A stretch of 64,000 nucleotides of DNA. It comes from Streptomyces violaceusniger. GTDB lineage: Bacteria; Actinomycetota; Actinomycetes; Streptomycetales; Streptomycetaceae. The notes beneath the pieces are model-generated. The model was not told the origin of the DNA. It was given only the letters and a program-made list of their open reading frames with translations, and did no database searches. The position numbers and the translations under genes are program-made. Each line of letters opens with the position of its first letter. The stretch's first letter is position 1. The stretch lies in contig BJHW01000002.1 of NCBI GenBank assembly GCA_005405945.1, positions 1,674,001-1,738,000 of the forward strand. The letters run 5' to 3'. Shown here piece by piece: positions 37,368 through 47,026 of this stretch.

Positions 37368-39718
37368 ATGGTCCTGGACCCGGAGCTGAGAGCGATCGGC
37401 GGAAACGGCTCGGGCCGTGCCCGGGAGGAGGAGCTCGCCGTGCTGGAGGCGGTCGGGCGGCGGGTGCTGTGGCTGTCCACCGCGATCATCGACCACGCCA
37501 ACCGGGTGCGGCCGAATCCCTCGGGGCTGAAGGTCGGCGGCCACCAGGCGTCCAGCGCCTCGATGACCTCGATCATGACGGCGCTGTGGTTCCACGCGCT
37601 TGACCCTGAGGACCGGGTGTCGGTCAAACCCCACGCCTCACCCGTGCTGCACGCCATCAACTACCTGCTGGGCGAGCTGGACGAGTCCTACCTGACCACG
37701 CTGCGCGCCTTCGGAGGCCTGCAGAGCTACCCCAGCCGGGCCAAGGACCCCGACTCGGTCGACTACTCCACCGGCTCGGTCGGCATCGGTGCCACCGCCC
37801 CCTGTGGGGCGCCCTCGCCCGGCGCTACGTGGAGGGCCACTTCGGCGGGGCCGGGAGGGGACGGCAGTACTCCCTGCTGGGCGACGCGGAGCTAGACGAG
37901 GGCGCGATCTGGGAGGCGATCCAGGACCCGATGGTGCCCGGCCTGGGCGAGGCGGTGTGGGTCGTCGACCTGAACCGGCAGTCCCTGGACCGGGTCGTCC
38001 CCGGCATCGCCGCGGACCGGCTGCAGGGCATGTTCGCCGCGGCCGGCTGGCAGGTCATCACCCTCAAGTACGGGCACGCGCTGCGGGAGTTGTTCGCGCG
38101 GCCGGGCGGTGACGCCCTGCACGCCCGTATCGAGGCCATGGACAACCCCGAGTACCAGCGCCTGCTGCGCTGCACCGCCGACGAGTTGCGCGAGCGCCTG
38201 CCCGGCACCGGCTCCACCGCCGGGCCGATCGCCGACCTGATCGCCCCCCTGGACGACGCCTCGCTGCTGGCGGCGCTGCGCAACCTGGGAGGGCACGACA
38301 TCGGCGCGCTGATGGACGCGTTCGACAGCGTCGACGACACCCGGCCGACCGTCATCTTCGCGTACACGGTGAAGGGCTACGGGCTGCCCACCGAGGGCCA
38401 CCCGCAGAACCACTCCTCCCTGCTGACCGCCGACCAGATGAGGACTCTGGCCGACCGCCTGGGAACGGACCCCGACCGCCCGTGGGCCGCCTTCGCCGGC
38501 GGATCGCCGGAAGCGGCCCGGTGCGCGGCGGCCGCCAGGCGGCTGCGCCGCCCCGGGCGCGCGTCGAGGCAGGCCCCCGCGGTCCCCGCCGACCTCGCCC
38601 GCCCGGCCCCGACCGGCTCCGGCAACACCCAGCAGGCCCTCGGACGCGTCCTGCTGGACCTCACCCGGCGGGCGCCGGAGGCGGCCGCCCGGATCGTCAC
38701 CGTCAGCCCGGACGTCAGCTCCACCACCAACCTCGGCGGCTGGCTCAACAAGGTCGGCGTGTGGTCGCCGACCGAACGCCCCAACTGGTTCGCCGATGAC
38801 GCCGAGACGATCCTGCACTGGCGGGAGCGGCCCACGGGCCAGCATGTGGAGCTGGGCATCGCGGAGACCAACCTGGTGGGCCTGCTCGGCGAGCTGGGCG
38901 CCACCTGGAGCCGCTGGGGCCAGCCGCTGCTGCCGATCGGCGTCGTCTACGACCCCTTCGTCAACCGGGCCCTGGAGCCGTGGTCGTTCGGCATCTACGC
39001 GGGCGGCCAGTCGATCCTGGTCGGCACGCCGTCCGGCGTCACGCTCGCCCCGGAGGGCGGCGCCCACCAGTCGATCACCACACCCTCGCTCGGCATCGAA
39101 CAGCCCGGCTGCGTCACCTTTGAGCCCGCGTTCGCGATCGACACCGAATGGTGTCTGCTCGCCGCGCTCGGCAACCTCGGTCGGCCGGACGGGAGTTCGG
39201 CCTACCTGCGGCTGTCCACCCGGCCCGTCGACCAGTCCGCGGCCGATGTGCCCGGCGACCCGGCCGCCCGCGAGCGCCGCCGCCGACAGGTGACGGCCGG
39301 GGCCTACCGGCTGCGCCGGCACGAGAAGCCGGTGGTGACCCTCGCCGCGATGGGTGCCCTGGTCCCGGAGGCCCTGGCCGCCGCCGACCGGCTCGCCGCC
39401 CTCGGCCACGGCGCCGACGTGGTCTGTGTGACCAGCCCGGACCTGCTCTTCCGCGCGCTCCAGGCCCGCCGCGGCCTGTCGCGGGACCCGAGCTGGATCC
39501 TCGACCAGGTCTTCCCCGCCGACCGGGCCACCCCGCTCGTCACCGTCCTGGACGGCCATCCGCACACGCTGGCCTTCCTGAGCACGATCCGGAACACGCC
39601 CGTCACCACCCTCGGCGTGACGCGGTTCGGTCAGAGCGGTTCGATCGAGGACGTCTACCGCTACCACGGCATCGACGCGGACAGCATCGTCACCGCCGCG
39701 CTGGACCTCGTCGACTGA
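37368..39718 (+). CDS. thiamine-diphosphate 2-oxoacid dehydrogenase E1 (AceE/MdeB-like, transketolase family), apparent frameshift
   Basis: About 783 residues after restoring one C near 37795 (TGSVGIGATAP then LWGALARRY). ATG 37368 has AGCGGAGG ten bases upstream. The N-terminal TPP-binding half: GHQASSASMTSIMTALWFHA, then LLGDAELDEGAIWEA, then VVDLNRQSLD, the GDxE...NxNxQ cofactor motif with Asn-Arg in place of Asn-Gln spacing. The middle domain: HVELGIAETNLVGLLGELGA. It is shorter than E. coli AceE (~890) and resembles the MdeB-type 2-oxobutyrate dehydrogenases linked to methionine breakdown. No lyase, E2 or E3 gene is adjacent. Regulation by the divergent Lrp/AsnC protein is expected. Confidence 0.8.
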
Positions 39719-39726
39719 AGCGGAGG

Positions 39727-40620
39727 TCAGTCCGCCCGGGCCTCGGCGGTGTCGAGGCCCGTGGACTGCCGGTCGGGTGCGGGCTCCGCGCGGACGACCG
39801 GGTGGCCGAGCGCGGGCATGTGGTGGGGGGGAACCCGATCCGGAGGAGGGCGGCCGCGACGGCGGACGCCAGCACGACGACGGCCGCGAGGATCAGGGCC
39901 TGGTGGTACCCGTGGCGCAGCAGCGGGGTGGCGACCAGCGGCCCGAGGATCTGGCCCACCGAGTATCCGGCCGTCAGCAGCGCGACCGCGCGGGGGAAGC
40001 GCAGATGCGCGCCGGTCGCCAGCGCGAGGGTGCTGACGCCGATGAACGTGGCGCCGAAGAGCACCGCGGAGATCAGCGCCGCGGCGACGCCACCGATCAG
40101 CGCGGGCAGGGCGATGCCGACGGCCTGGACGCCCAGGGCGGCCAGCAGGAGGCTGGGGCGGGACCAGCGCCGCCCCAACCCGGCCCACAGCGCGGAGGAC
40201 GGGATGGCCGCGAGGCCCACCAGCACCCAGGCACCGCTGCCGATCCAGCCGGGCGAACTCTGCTCGATCGCGGCCACCAGGAAGGTGCCCGCGATGATGT
40301 AGCCGACGCCCTCCAGCGTGTACGAGGCGAAGAGCGCGGTGAACCAGCGATGGGTGCGCGGGCCGCTCGCCTGCCGTTCCGCTTCGGGCCCGGAGGTGGC
40401 GTACGCCGACGGGGGCGCGGGTTCCGGCCGCAGGAACCATGCGGGGAGGGCGAGCAGCGCGCTCAGCCCGGCGGAGGCCCACCACGCGGCCTGCCAGTCC
40501 GCGATGGTGCGCAGCGCGAGGACGAGCAGCCCGGACAGGGTGATACCGGCCCCGACTCCGCCGAAGGCCCACCCGGGCAGGTGGGCGGGATGGTCGCGCA
40601 GATGGCTGAGCAGGGAGCTG
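39727..40620 (-). pseudogene. 5'-truncated MFS transporter (YbfB-like)
   Basis: The leftward frame contains HLPGWAFGGVGAGITLSGLL, AAWWASAGLSALLALPAWFL, the central THRWFTALFASYTLEGVGYI, and further helices to AGYSVGQILGPLVATPLL. A lost base near 39827 shifts the last residues to the proper end (GLDTAEARAD). About 130 N-terminal residues (four helices) are missing. Upstream, after SSLLSHLRDH, the sequence is unrelated. The truncated edge faces a 5'-truncated TetR fragment on the other strand, as if a divergent regulator/pump pair had lost its middle. Confidence 0.6.
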
Positions 40621-40661
40621 ACGGCGGCCGGTCGGCGGCGCGGCCGGAGGTCGACGCCTAG

Positions 40662-40772
40662 GACGTGCTGATGGCCCTCGGCGGGATCAGCCTCATGGCC
40701 GCCGGTGAGGACCAGCGTGACCTGGCCACCCGGCTCATCGACCTGCTCCTGCGCGGCGTCGTGAGGAGCTGA
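40662..40772 (+). pseudogene. C-terminal scrap of a TetR-family regulator
   Basis: Directly after an in-frame TAG, the frame encodes DVLMALGGISLMAAGEDQRD and LATRLIDLLLRGVVRS before a stop. This resembles the last two helices of TetR proteins ('..DvL.aL.gi.l..g.p.qr..A.rlldll..Glr'). The helix-turn-helix and most of the ligand domain are missing. Confidence 0.45.
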
Positions 40773-40898
40773 CGCGGTCCGGGGTGCCGGGACGGCGGAG
40801 GGACGGCGGAGGCCATTCCCCGAGCCATTTCTGGCGCCTTCAGGACCGGTTGCGCACCCCTGACGTCGTACCGACGCCGATTGGGCCAAGATGAGCGA

Positions 40899-41594
40899 AT
40901 GATCTACCCAGCCGATATAGACCGGTCGACTGCGGATCAGACACGGCTGTTACTGGTCGAGGACGACCGGGAAACCGCAGACATGCTGGCCGAGTTGTTC
41001 AGCTCAGAGGGTTACGACGTCGATGTCGCGTTCGACGGGCAACGGGGGCTTCATCTCGCTCTGGGACGACGACATCAGGTGATGGTCATCGACCGGATGC
41101 TTCCGGGCATCGAGGGCCTGGACCTGGTGAAACGATTACGAAGGGTCGGTGTCACCACCCGGGTGCTGGTGCTGTCCGCGCTGGGCGCACTCGACGAGCG
41201 TGTCACCGGCCTCGACTCCGGCGCGGACGACTATCTGGTCAAACCCTTCGAAGTGGACGAACTGCTGGCGAGGGTGCGGGCGCTGCACCGACGCGACCTC
41301 ATCGACGCCGAAGTCCTGCCGCTCGGCGACGGACAGCTGGACCTCCGGCGCCGCGAGGTGCGCCTGGCCGACGGCACGGACGTCGAACTCTCCCTGCGGG
41401 AATTCGGACTGCTCCACGCGCTCGCCGAAGGTCCCAGGATCGTGCACGAGCGTGCCCACCTCCGCGAGCGGGTCTTCCCCGACACCTCGGCCGAGTCCAT
41501 CGTCGACACCTATGTCTACTACCTGCGGCGGAAACTGGGCCGCGACGTCGTCCGCACCGTTCGGGGGCGCGGCTACCAGCTGGGGGCGCTGTGA
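40899..41594 (+). CDS. OmpR-family response regulator
   Basis: The protein has 231 residues from ATG 40899; an in-frame TTG at 40881 could extend it by six. The receiver has VEDDRE (20-24), phosphoacceptor Asp65 (VMVIDRMLPGIEG) and VKPFEVDELLARV. The winged helix runs LSLREFGLLHALAEGPRIVH to the RTVRGRGYQLGAL end typical of the family. It overlaps the next gene, a histidine kinase, by four bases (GTGA), and the two form a two-component system of unknown stimulus. Confidence 0.92.
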   Translation: MIYPADIDRSTADQTRLLLVEDDRETADMLAELFSSEGYDVDVAFDGQRGLHLALGRRHQVMVIDRMLPGIEGLDLVKRLRRVGVTTRVLVLSALGALDERVTGLDSGADDYLVKPFEVDELLARVRALHRRDLIDAEVLPLGDGQLDLRRREVRLADGTDVELSLREFGLLHALAEGPRIVHERAHLRERVFPDTSAESIVDTYVYYLRRKLGRDVVRTVRGRGYQLGAL

Positions 41595-42909
41595 ACGCGA
41601 TGCCGATCCGCTTCCCGCGCCGCCCGGCGCGAAGCCCCGAGCAGCGCAGGCTCGCCTCCGCCCAGTGGACGATCACCTGGCGGATCTCGCTGGTGATGTC
41701 CGTGATCATGGTGATGGTCGGGGCCATCGTCTACACCGTCGTACTGTTCGCCCAGCGCGCCGACGCGGAGCGGGAAACCCAGTGGGGCATCGACCACAAC
41801 ACCGTCGACAGCCCGCCGGTCTGTGTGTGGATGACGGTGGAGCGGGACGGAGTGGCCAGCAGCACCCCCGGCACCCCTGCCGGGCTGCCCGTGCGATCCA
41901 GCCTGGCCGCGGTCCGCGCGGGCGCTCCTCCGGTGCTGGAGCGGGTGGAGCGAGGCGGTGAGCTGTACACGGTGCGCACCGCCTGGCGTGGTGCGGAGCT
42001 CGTCCAGGCGGCGTACGGGGAACGGTTCCAGCGCGCCGACCGCAACCATCTGCTGCTCGCCTTCGCGGCGGCCGAGGCGGTTGGCCTGCTGCTCGTCGGG
42101 GCCGCCAGCGGCATGCTCGCGCGGCGGTCGATGGAGCCGCTGTCCGAGGCACTGGACCGGCAGCGGCGGTTCGTCGCGGACGCCAGCCATGAACTGCGCA
42201 CCCCATTGACCCAGTTGCACACCCGCGCCCAGCTGCTGGCCCGGCGCTCCGGCTCGGAGAACCCCCAGCAGCTGGCCACCGACCTCCAGCGCCTGGTGAC
42301 CGGCACCCGGCAGCTCGGTGACGTCATCGACGACCTGCTGCTGTCCGCGCGGCTGCCCCAGTCGCCGCGATCGCGCGATCTGGTCGACCTGGCGGCGCTC
42401 GCCGAGGAGGCGGTGTCCGCCGAGGACGCCCGGGCCCAGGAGATGGGGCTGACCGTGCGGCTGCGGCCTGGGCCGGGGCGGCATGTGGTGGTGGGCACCG
42501 CGCCCGCCCTGCGCCGGGTGATCGCCGCGCTGGTCGACAACGCGATGGGGCACACCCCGCCCGGCGGGGAGGTGGTGGTGTCCGTGGAGGCCCCGCTTCC
42601 CGGCAACGTGTCGCTGTCCGTACGCGACACCGGAGTGGGGCTCGCACCGGAGGAGACCGCGCGCCTCTTCGAGCGGTTCGCCAGGGGTTCCGCCGGCCGC
42701 GGCAGACGGTTCGGGCTCGGACTGGCGCTGGCCCGCGAGGTGATCGAAAGCCATGGGGGCGGATCACCGCCGACGGGCGGCCGGGGCACGGTGCGCTGTT
42801 CACCGTGGAGCTGCCGGCGGCCCGGGCGGGGGAGGCGGTTCCGCGGGAGCGGTCCATCGCGTCGTGTCTCTCCGTCGGGGGCAGACGGCCGGACGTTCCC
42901 GGGGGCTGA
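41591..42909 (+). CDS. OmpR-partner sensor histidine kinase, apparent frameshift near the 3' end
   Basis: About 439 residues. It starts GTG, coupled to the regulator gene. Two membrane segments (ISLVMSVIMVMVGAIVYTVV and LLLAFAAAEAVGLLLVGAAS) bracket a ~90-residue extracytoplasmic sensor. HisKA has FVADASHELRTPLTQLHTRA (His200). HATPase has ALVDNAMGHTPPGGEV, VRDTGVGLAPEE and FGLGLALAREVIESHGG. One lost base near 42770 throws the frame off. With it restored, the protein ends GALFTVELPAARAGEAVPRE... with a stop at 42907-42909, as expected for the family. Confidence 0.87.
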
Positions 42910-42953
42910 GCCGGCCGGGTCCGCGGCCGGGGCCACGAGGGGTACGGCCGGGC

Positions 42954-43856
42954 TCACGAGGCGTACGGCCGGCGCCAGTCGAGTGCGCCGCTGTCGAGGT
43001 CCTCGGCGAGCCCGGCCAGCGGCGACTCGGCGTCCCACACCAGCCGTGTGCGGCGCCACAGCCGGCCGTTCGCCAGCCGTTTCAAGGAGACCCCCGGGCA
43101 GTGGTCGCCCGGTGCGAAGAAGGCCCCGATCGCGTTCCCCGCGCTCACGATGGCCGCCGCGGTCGTCTGATCGGCGCCGAAGTACCGGAACCGGGGGGTG
43201 AATCCGGCACGCTCGCAGGCGATCCTCAGGCTCAGGCCGAGCCCGTCGGAGCGGTCGCCGGGCGCGACCCAGGTGTCCTCGGCCAGCTCCTCGAGGGTGA
43301 TCAGCTGGCGGTGGGCCAGCCGGTGGCCGGGGGACAGGCCGATCAGCACCGGCTCGGTGTCGAGGTCGCGGACGGCGAACTCGGGGACCGCGGGCGGCAC
43401 GACGTCCGGGAACTCGCTGATGACCGCGAGCGCGATCTTCTCGGTGCGCAGCAGCTCCAGAACGGCCTGGGACGAGGGCTCCAGATAGGTCAGCTGTTCG
43501 TGGTGCGGCAGCCGCTCCCGGATGAGCGCGGCGATCAGCGGCACCCAGGGGTTGTCCACTCCGCCCAGTCCGACGGCACGGGGCGGTTCGGCAGGCTGGG
43601 CCAGGGTCCGCGCCGTGGCGAGCAGATCGCCGAACTCGTCGAGCAACTGCCTGGCCCTCCCCAGCACATGGACGCCGAGCTCGGTCGGCACCACTCCGTT
43701 CGGGCGGCGGCGGAACAGCGGCCCGCCGAATTCCTGCTCGATGCGTCTGAGCTGTGTGGACAGTCCGGATTGGGCGATCTTCAAAGTGGCGGCCGCATGG
43801 CTGATGCTGCCGGATTCAGCCACGGTGAGCACGATTCGAAGATGGCGCAGCCCCAT
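42954..43856 (-). CDS. LysR-family transcriptional regulator
   Basis: The protein has 300 residues from ATG 43856. The N-terminal helix-turn-helix reads LRHLRIVLTVAESGSISHAA, ATLKIAQSGLSTQLRRIEQE, followed by the C-terminal substrate-binding domain (NPWVPLIAALIRERL; DTWVAPGDRSDGLGLS). It is the last gene of a leftward run flavodoxin-MFS-LysR and overlaps the MFS gene by 41 bases. It is a likely regulator of that operon and perhaps of the divergent aminohydroxybenzoate operon, which would make it the cluster's local switch. That role is inferred from position only. Confidence 0.88.
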   Translation of the reverse strand: MGLRHLRIVLTVAESGSISHAAATLKIAQSGLSTQLRRIEQEFGGPLFRRRPNGVVPTELGVHVLGRARQLLDEFGDLLATARTLAQPAEPPRAVGLGGVDNPWVPLIAALIRERLPHHEQLTYLEPSSQAVLELLRTEKIALAVISEFPDVVPPAVPEFAVRDLDTEPVLIGLSPGHRLAHRQLITLEELAEDTWVAPGDRSDGLGLSLRIACERAGFTPRFRYFGADQTTAAAIVSAGNAIGAFFAPGDHCPGVSLKRLANGRLWRRTRLVWDAESPLAGLAEDLDSGALDWRRPYAS

Positions 43857-45417
43857 ATCCACTTCCTGCCTCCGTCGTTGATGGTCGCGGCCGGAAATAT
43901 CCGATGACGAGGACGGCACCGGCCAGGGACAGCAGCGCCGTCCACGAGGCGGTGACGTACATGGCGTGCAGATAGGCCCGGTCCGCGGCGGCGAGGAGCT
44001 CGGGCCGGTTCAGCGACCTCGCCACCGCCCGGGTGGCCTCGGCGGAGTCCAGGGCCTTCTCCCGTGGCCCGGGAGGCAGCCCGGTGAGCTCGGGCCGGAC
44101 GGCCCCGCGATAGGCGGTGGCGAGGACCGAGCCGAGCACCGCGACCCCGAGTGTGCTGCCCACCGGCCGGGCCGCGGCGTTGATCGCCGCACCGGCGCCG
44201 GTGTACCGCGGTGGCAGGGCGGCCATCATCTCCGCCGTCATCGGCGCGACCACGAGACCGATACCCGCTCCTTGCGCGAACAGCGTCCCGGCGATCCAGG
44301 CCACCGGGGTGTCCGCGTCGAAGAGCAGATAGCCACCGAAGGTGGCGCTCGACAGGAGTATCCCGGCGACCGCGCACCAGCGGACGGTCAGCAGCCGGGA
44401 CAGCGCGGGCGAGACCTGGTTGCCGAGGACGATGCCGCCCGCGGCGGCCGACATCACGGCCCCGGCGGCCAGCGTCGACAGTCCGTGCACCCCCTGGAGA
44501 TAGAAGGCGCAGTAGAAGAGCTGCCCCGCCAGGCCGAAGAAGAGCAGCAGCAGGGTCACACTGCCGCCCGCGAAGCGCGCCTCGGTGAACAGGCGCACAT
44601 CGAAACCCGGCGCGGCCCGGCGGCTCTGCGATACCACGAACGCCGCCAGCAGGACGAGGCCGAGCGCCACGGGCAGCAGCGCGGCCGGGCTCGTCCAGCC
44701 GGACGGGCGGCCGCCCCGGATGACGCCGTACACCACAAGGCCCAACCCCAGCACGGAGAGCGCCAGGCCCAGCGGGTCGAGCACCCTGCGCCCGGCGTAG
44801 CGCAGCTCGGGCACCAGCAGACCCGCGCCGGCCAGGCACACCGCCACCACCGGAAGGTTGACCAGGAACACCGACCCCCACCAGAACCGGGTCAGCAGCG
44901 CACCGCCCACCACCGGTCCGAGCGCGACGGCGGCGCCGCCCGCGGAGGCCCAGACCGCGATCGCCCGGGTCCGGTCGGCCGGCGCGGTACCGCGGGTGAC
45001 GATCGCCAGCGTCGCCGGGGTGATCAGCGCCCCGCCCGCGCCCATGAAACCACGGGTGACGATCAGCTCCGTGGCCCCGTCCGAGAACGCGGCCAGCGCG
45101 GAGGCGCAGGCCAGCAGCGCCAGCCCGGCGACCAGGGTGCGACGCGGCCCGTAGCGGTCGGCGAGCGCGCCACCGGCGAAGCTGCCCGCGGCGAAGACCA
45201 GCGAGTACGAGGCGTTGGCCCAGGCCAGGTCCGCCGCGCTCGCCCCGAGTCCGTGGACCGGGTCGGCGAGGGTTTCCATCGCCACGTTGAGGACCGTGTT
45301 GTCCAGCAGGACCAGCGTCTGCGCCAGGACCGCCACGGCCACGGTCCACCACTGCCGGGCGGGGGCCGCCCCGGCACCGCCCTCGTCCCCGGCCGGCGCG
45401 GCGGGCCGGTGGCTCAC
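43816..45417 (-). CDS. MFS drug:H+ antiporter (DHA2/EmrB-QacA type)
   Basis: About 533 residues and 14 predicted membrane segments, starting at a GTG that overlaps the upstream flavodoxin stop (GTGA). The first helix region is TVAVAVLAQTLVLLDNTVLN, with the DHA2 motif D1. Motif A is GGALADRYGPRRTLVAGLAL; motif C is ASAGGAAVALGPVVGGALL. The long C-terminal loop and last helices (MYVTASWTALLSLAGAVLVI) are complete. Being coupled to a quinone-reductase-like flavodoxin and divergent from an aminophenol biosynthesis operon, it is a good candidate exporter or self-resistance pump for the product; this is an inference. Confidence 0.9.
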   Translation of the reverse strand: MSHRPAAPAGDEGGAGAAPARQWWTVAVAVLAQTLVLLDNTVLNVAMETLADPVHGLGASAADLAWANASYSLVFAAGSFAGGALADRYGPRRTLVAGLALLACASALAAFSDGATELIVTRGFMGAGGALITPATLAIVTRGTAPADRTRAIAVWASAGGAAVALGPVVGGALLTRFWWGSVFLVNLPVVAVCLAGAGLLVPELRYAGRRVLDPLGLALSVLGLGLVVYGVIRGGRPSGWTSPAALLPVALGLVLLAAFVVSQSRRAAPGFDVRLFTEARFAGGSVTLLLLFFGLAGQLFYCAFYLQGVHGLSTLAAGAVMSAAAGGIVLGNQVSPALSRLLTVRWCAVAGILLSSATFGGYLLFDADTPVAWIAGTLFAQGAGIGLVVAPMTAEMMAALPPRYTGAGAAINAAARPVGSTLGVAVLGSVLATAYRGAVRPELTGLPPGPREKALDSAEATRAVARSLNRPELLAAADRAYLHAMYVTASWTALLSLAGAVLVIGYFRPRPSTTEAGSGYGAAPSSNRAHRG

Positions 45418-46019
45418 GGCTGCAGCGCTCGTCTGCCCGCGACGACGGTCCGGGTGAGCTCCGCGACCCGGTGCCCGAGGTGTTCCGCGGTGGCGAGGTC
45501 GGACTTGTGCACCGTCCCCGATCTGTCGTCCACGGGGGACTGCGCGGCGGCGCCCTGGTAGAAACCGAGCCGGTTCGGGTCGAACTCGCTGCCGGAGGAG
45601 GAGTTCCAGCCCGGGGCCAGCCCGAGGCTGACCCAGAGCATGCCGTGCTGTGCGGCGAAGGTGGCGAAATAGCCCAGGGTGCCGGCCTTGTCCCCCGCCA
45701 TCGAGCCGGAGTTGGTGAATCCCGCCGCCAGCTTGTCCTGCCAGCGGCGGGTGAGCCAGCGTCTGGCGCTCGCCTCCGCGAAGGTGTGGAAGGCCGATGA
45801 GGCCGTGCCCATATAGGTCGGGGCGCCGAAGATGATCGCGTCGGCGTCGTCGAGCCGATGCCATTCCTGATCGGTGATCCGGTCGACCCGGACCGAGGTG
45901 ACCTCGGTGTGCGGAACCCGGCTCGCCCCGGCTCGTACGGCCTCACCCAGCCTGGCGGTGTGACCGCGTCCGCCGTGACAGGCGATCGAGATGCGTACCG
46001 GGTCGGTCAAGGCGGTCAA
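45414..46019 (-). CDS. flavodoxin/WrbA-like NAD(P)H:quinone oxidoreductase
   Basis: The protein has 201 residues. The flavodoxin start is RISIACHGGRGHTARLGEAV, with the phosphate-binding loop as CHGGRGHTA. IIFGAPTYMGTASSAFHTFA (~67-86) and AAGFTNSGSMAGDKAGTLGY (~100-119) are the other FMN-binding stretches seen in WrbA proteins. The N-loop is unusual: Cys-His-Gly-Gly in place of the usual S.yG.T. Such enzymes reduce quinones by two electrons. Next to a 3-amino-4-hydroxybenzoate pathway it could detoxify quinone-imines formed from aminophenols, though it might equally be a biosynthetic reductase. Confidence 0.8.
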   Translation of the reverse strand: MTALTDPVRISIACHGGRGHTARLGEAVRAGASRVPHTEVTSVRVDRITDQEWHRLDDADAIIFGAPTYMGTASSAFHTFAEASARRWLTRRWQDKLAAGFTNSGSMAGDKAGTLGYFATFAAQHGMLWVSLGLAPGWNSSSGSEFDPNRLGFYQGAAAQSPVDDRSGTVHKSDLATAEHLGHRVAELTRTVVAGRRALQP

Positions 46020-46107
46020 ACCAGCCTCCTGGAAAACGCGGTTTCGGCTCCGGCGAAATAGCCGTCGGACAGCCTGTCAGAGCAATCTCAGAAATTCCTC
46101 AGAGCCG

Positions 46108-46125
46108 CATAACCGCGAAGTTATG
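46108..46125. promoter_or_regulatory. inverted repeat in the divergent promoter region, candidate operator
   Basis: CATAAC-CGCGAA-GTTATG has perfect 6-base arms and a 6-base spacer, AT-rich against its surroundings. It sits in the 200-base region shared by the leftward flavodoxin-MFS-LysR operon and the rightward griI-like operon. It resembles LysR-type dyads in shape, though the spacing is T-N12-A rather than the usual T-N11-A. Confidence 0.5.
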
Positions 46126-46219
46126 GAGATTCGATATCCGCTCGCTTTTGCGGCGCCGTGCCATTCTGTCTCCGCAATCCTCTGCGCGGTTCGCCCCTTG
46201 GGAGAGGTGTGCCTGGCAC

Positions 46220-47026
46220 ATGACCGATATTGGTAAATCATTCCGGATGCGCAGGCTCTCGGCCGCGGGGGACGGAAGGTATCTCTTCGTCCCGCTCGAC
46301 CACAGTGTGTCCGATGGGCCGGTGGTGTCCCAGGCCCGCTGGAACGGGCTGCTGAGGGCACTGGTGGACGGTGGCGCCGACGCGGTCGTCGTCCACAAGG
46401 GCCGGGCGCGGGCGATCGCACCGGACATCCTGCGCCACTGTGCCCTGGTGGTCCACTTGAGCGCGGGAACCGTGCACGCGGCCGACACCGACGCCAAGGT
46501 GCTCGTCGGCGACGTCGAAGAGGCCGTACGGCTGGGCGCGGACGCGGTGAGCGTGCATGTGAATCTCGGATCGGACACCGAGCACCGGCAACTGCGGGAC
46601 CTCGGGACCGTCGCGGCCTCGTGCGACCTCTGGAACATGCCGCTGCTCGCGATGATCTACCCGAGGGGGCCGCGGATCGCCGATCCGCACGACCCGGCGC
46701 TGCTCGCCCACGCCGTCAACATCGCCGCGGATCTCGGCGCCGACCTCGTGAAGACCTCGATCGCCCTGCCGATGGACCGGATGGCCGAGGTGGTGAACAG
46801 CTGTCCGCTGCCGATCCTCGCCGCGGGCGGCCCGCCCGACGGCTCGGACCTGGTCAGCCACGGGACCTCGTTGATGCTCGCGGGCTGCCGGGGACTCGCG
46901 GTGGGCCGCCGGATCTTCTCCTCGCCCTCGCCCTCCTCGCTGGTGGCCCGGCTCGCCGCCGTTGTGCACGCCGCCGAAGCCGGAACGACCCACCACCCCT
47001 CGACGATCGCGACAGGAGCAGCATGA
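46220..47026 (+). CDS. griI: GriI-like class I aldolase (2-amino-3,7-dideoxy-heptulosonate synthase family)
   Basis: The protein has 268 residues from ATG 46220, with GGGAGAGG 12 bases upstream. The (beta/alpha)8 aldolase of the FbaB/AroA' type shows VPLDHSVSDGPV (24-35, active-site Asp27), the catalytic Tyr147 (AMIYPRG), and the Schiff-base Lys178 (ADLVKTS). The phosphate-binding end is LAAGGPP and GCRGLAVGRRIFSSPSPSSL. In Streptomyces griseus, GriI condenses aspartate semialdehyde with dihydroxyacetone phosphate to a C7 sugar-like intermediate. The coupled GriH homologue next to it makes the same role likely here. An archaeal-type aromatic amino acid function is less likely because a Streptomyces would use the standard shikimate enzymes. 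Confidence 0.85.
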   Translation: MTDIGKSFRMRRLSAAGDGRYLFVPLDHSVSDGPVVSQARWNGLLRALVDGGADAVVVHKGRARAIAPDILRHCALVVHLSAGTVHAADTDAKVLVGDVEEAVRLGADAVSVHVNLGSDTEHRQLRDLGTVAASCDLWNMPLLAMIYPRGPRIADPHDPALLAHAVNIAADLGADLVKTSIALPMDRMAEVVNSCPLPILAAGGPPDGSDLVSHGTSLMLAGCRGLAVGRRIFSSPSPSSLVARLAAVVHAAEAGTTHHPSTIATGAA

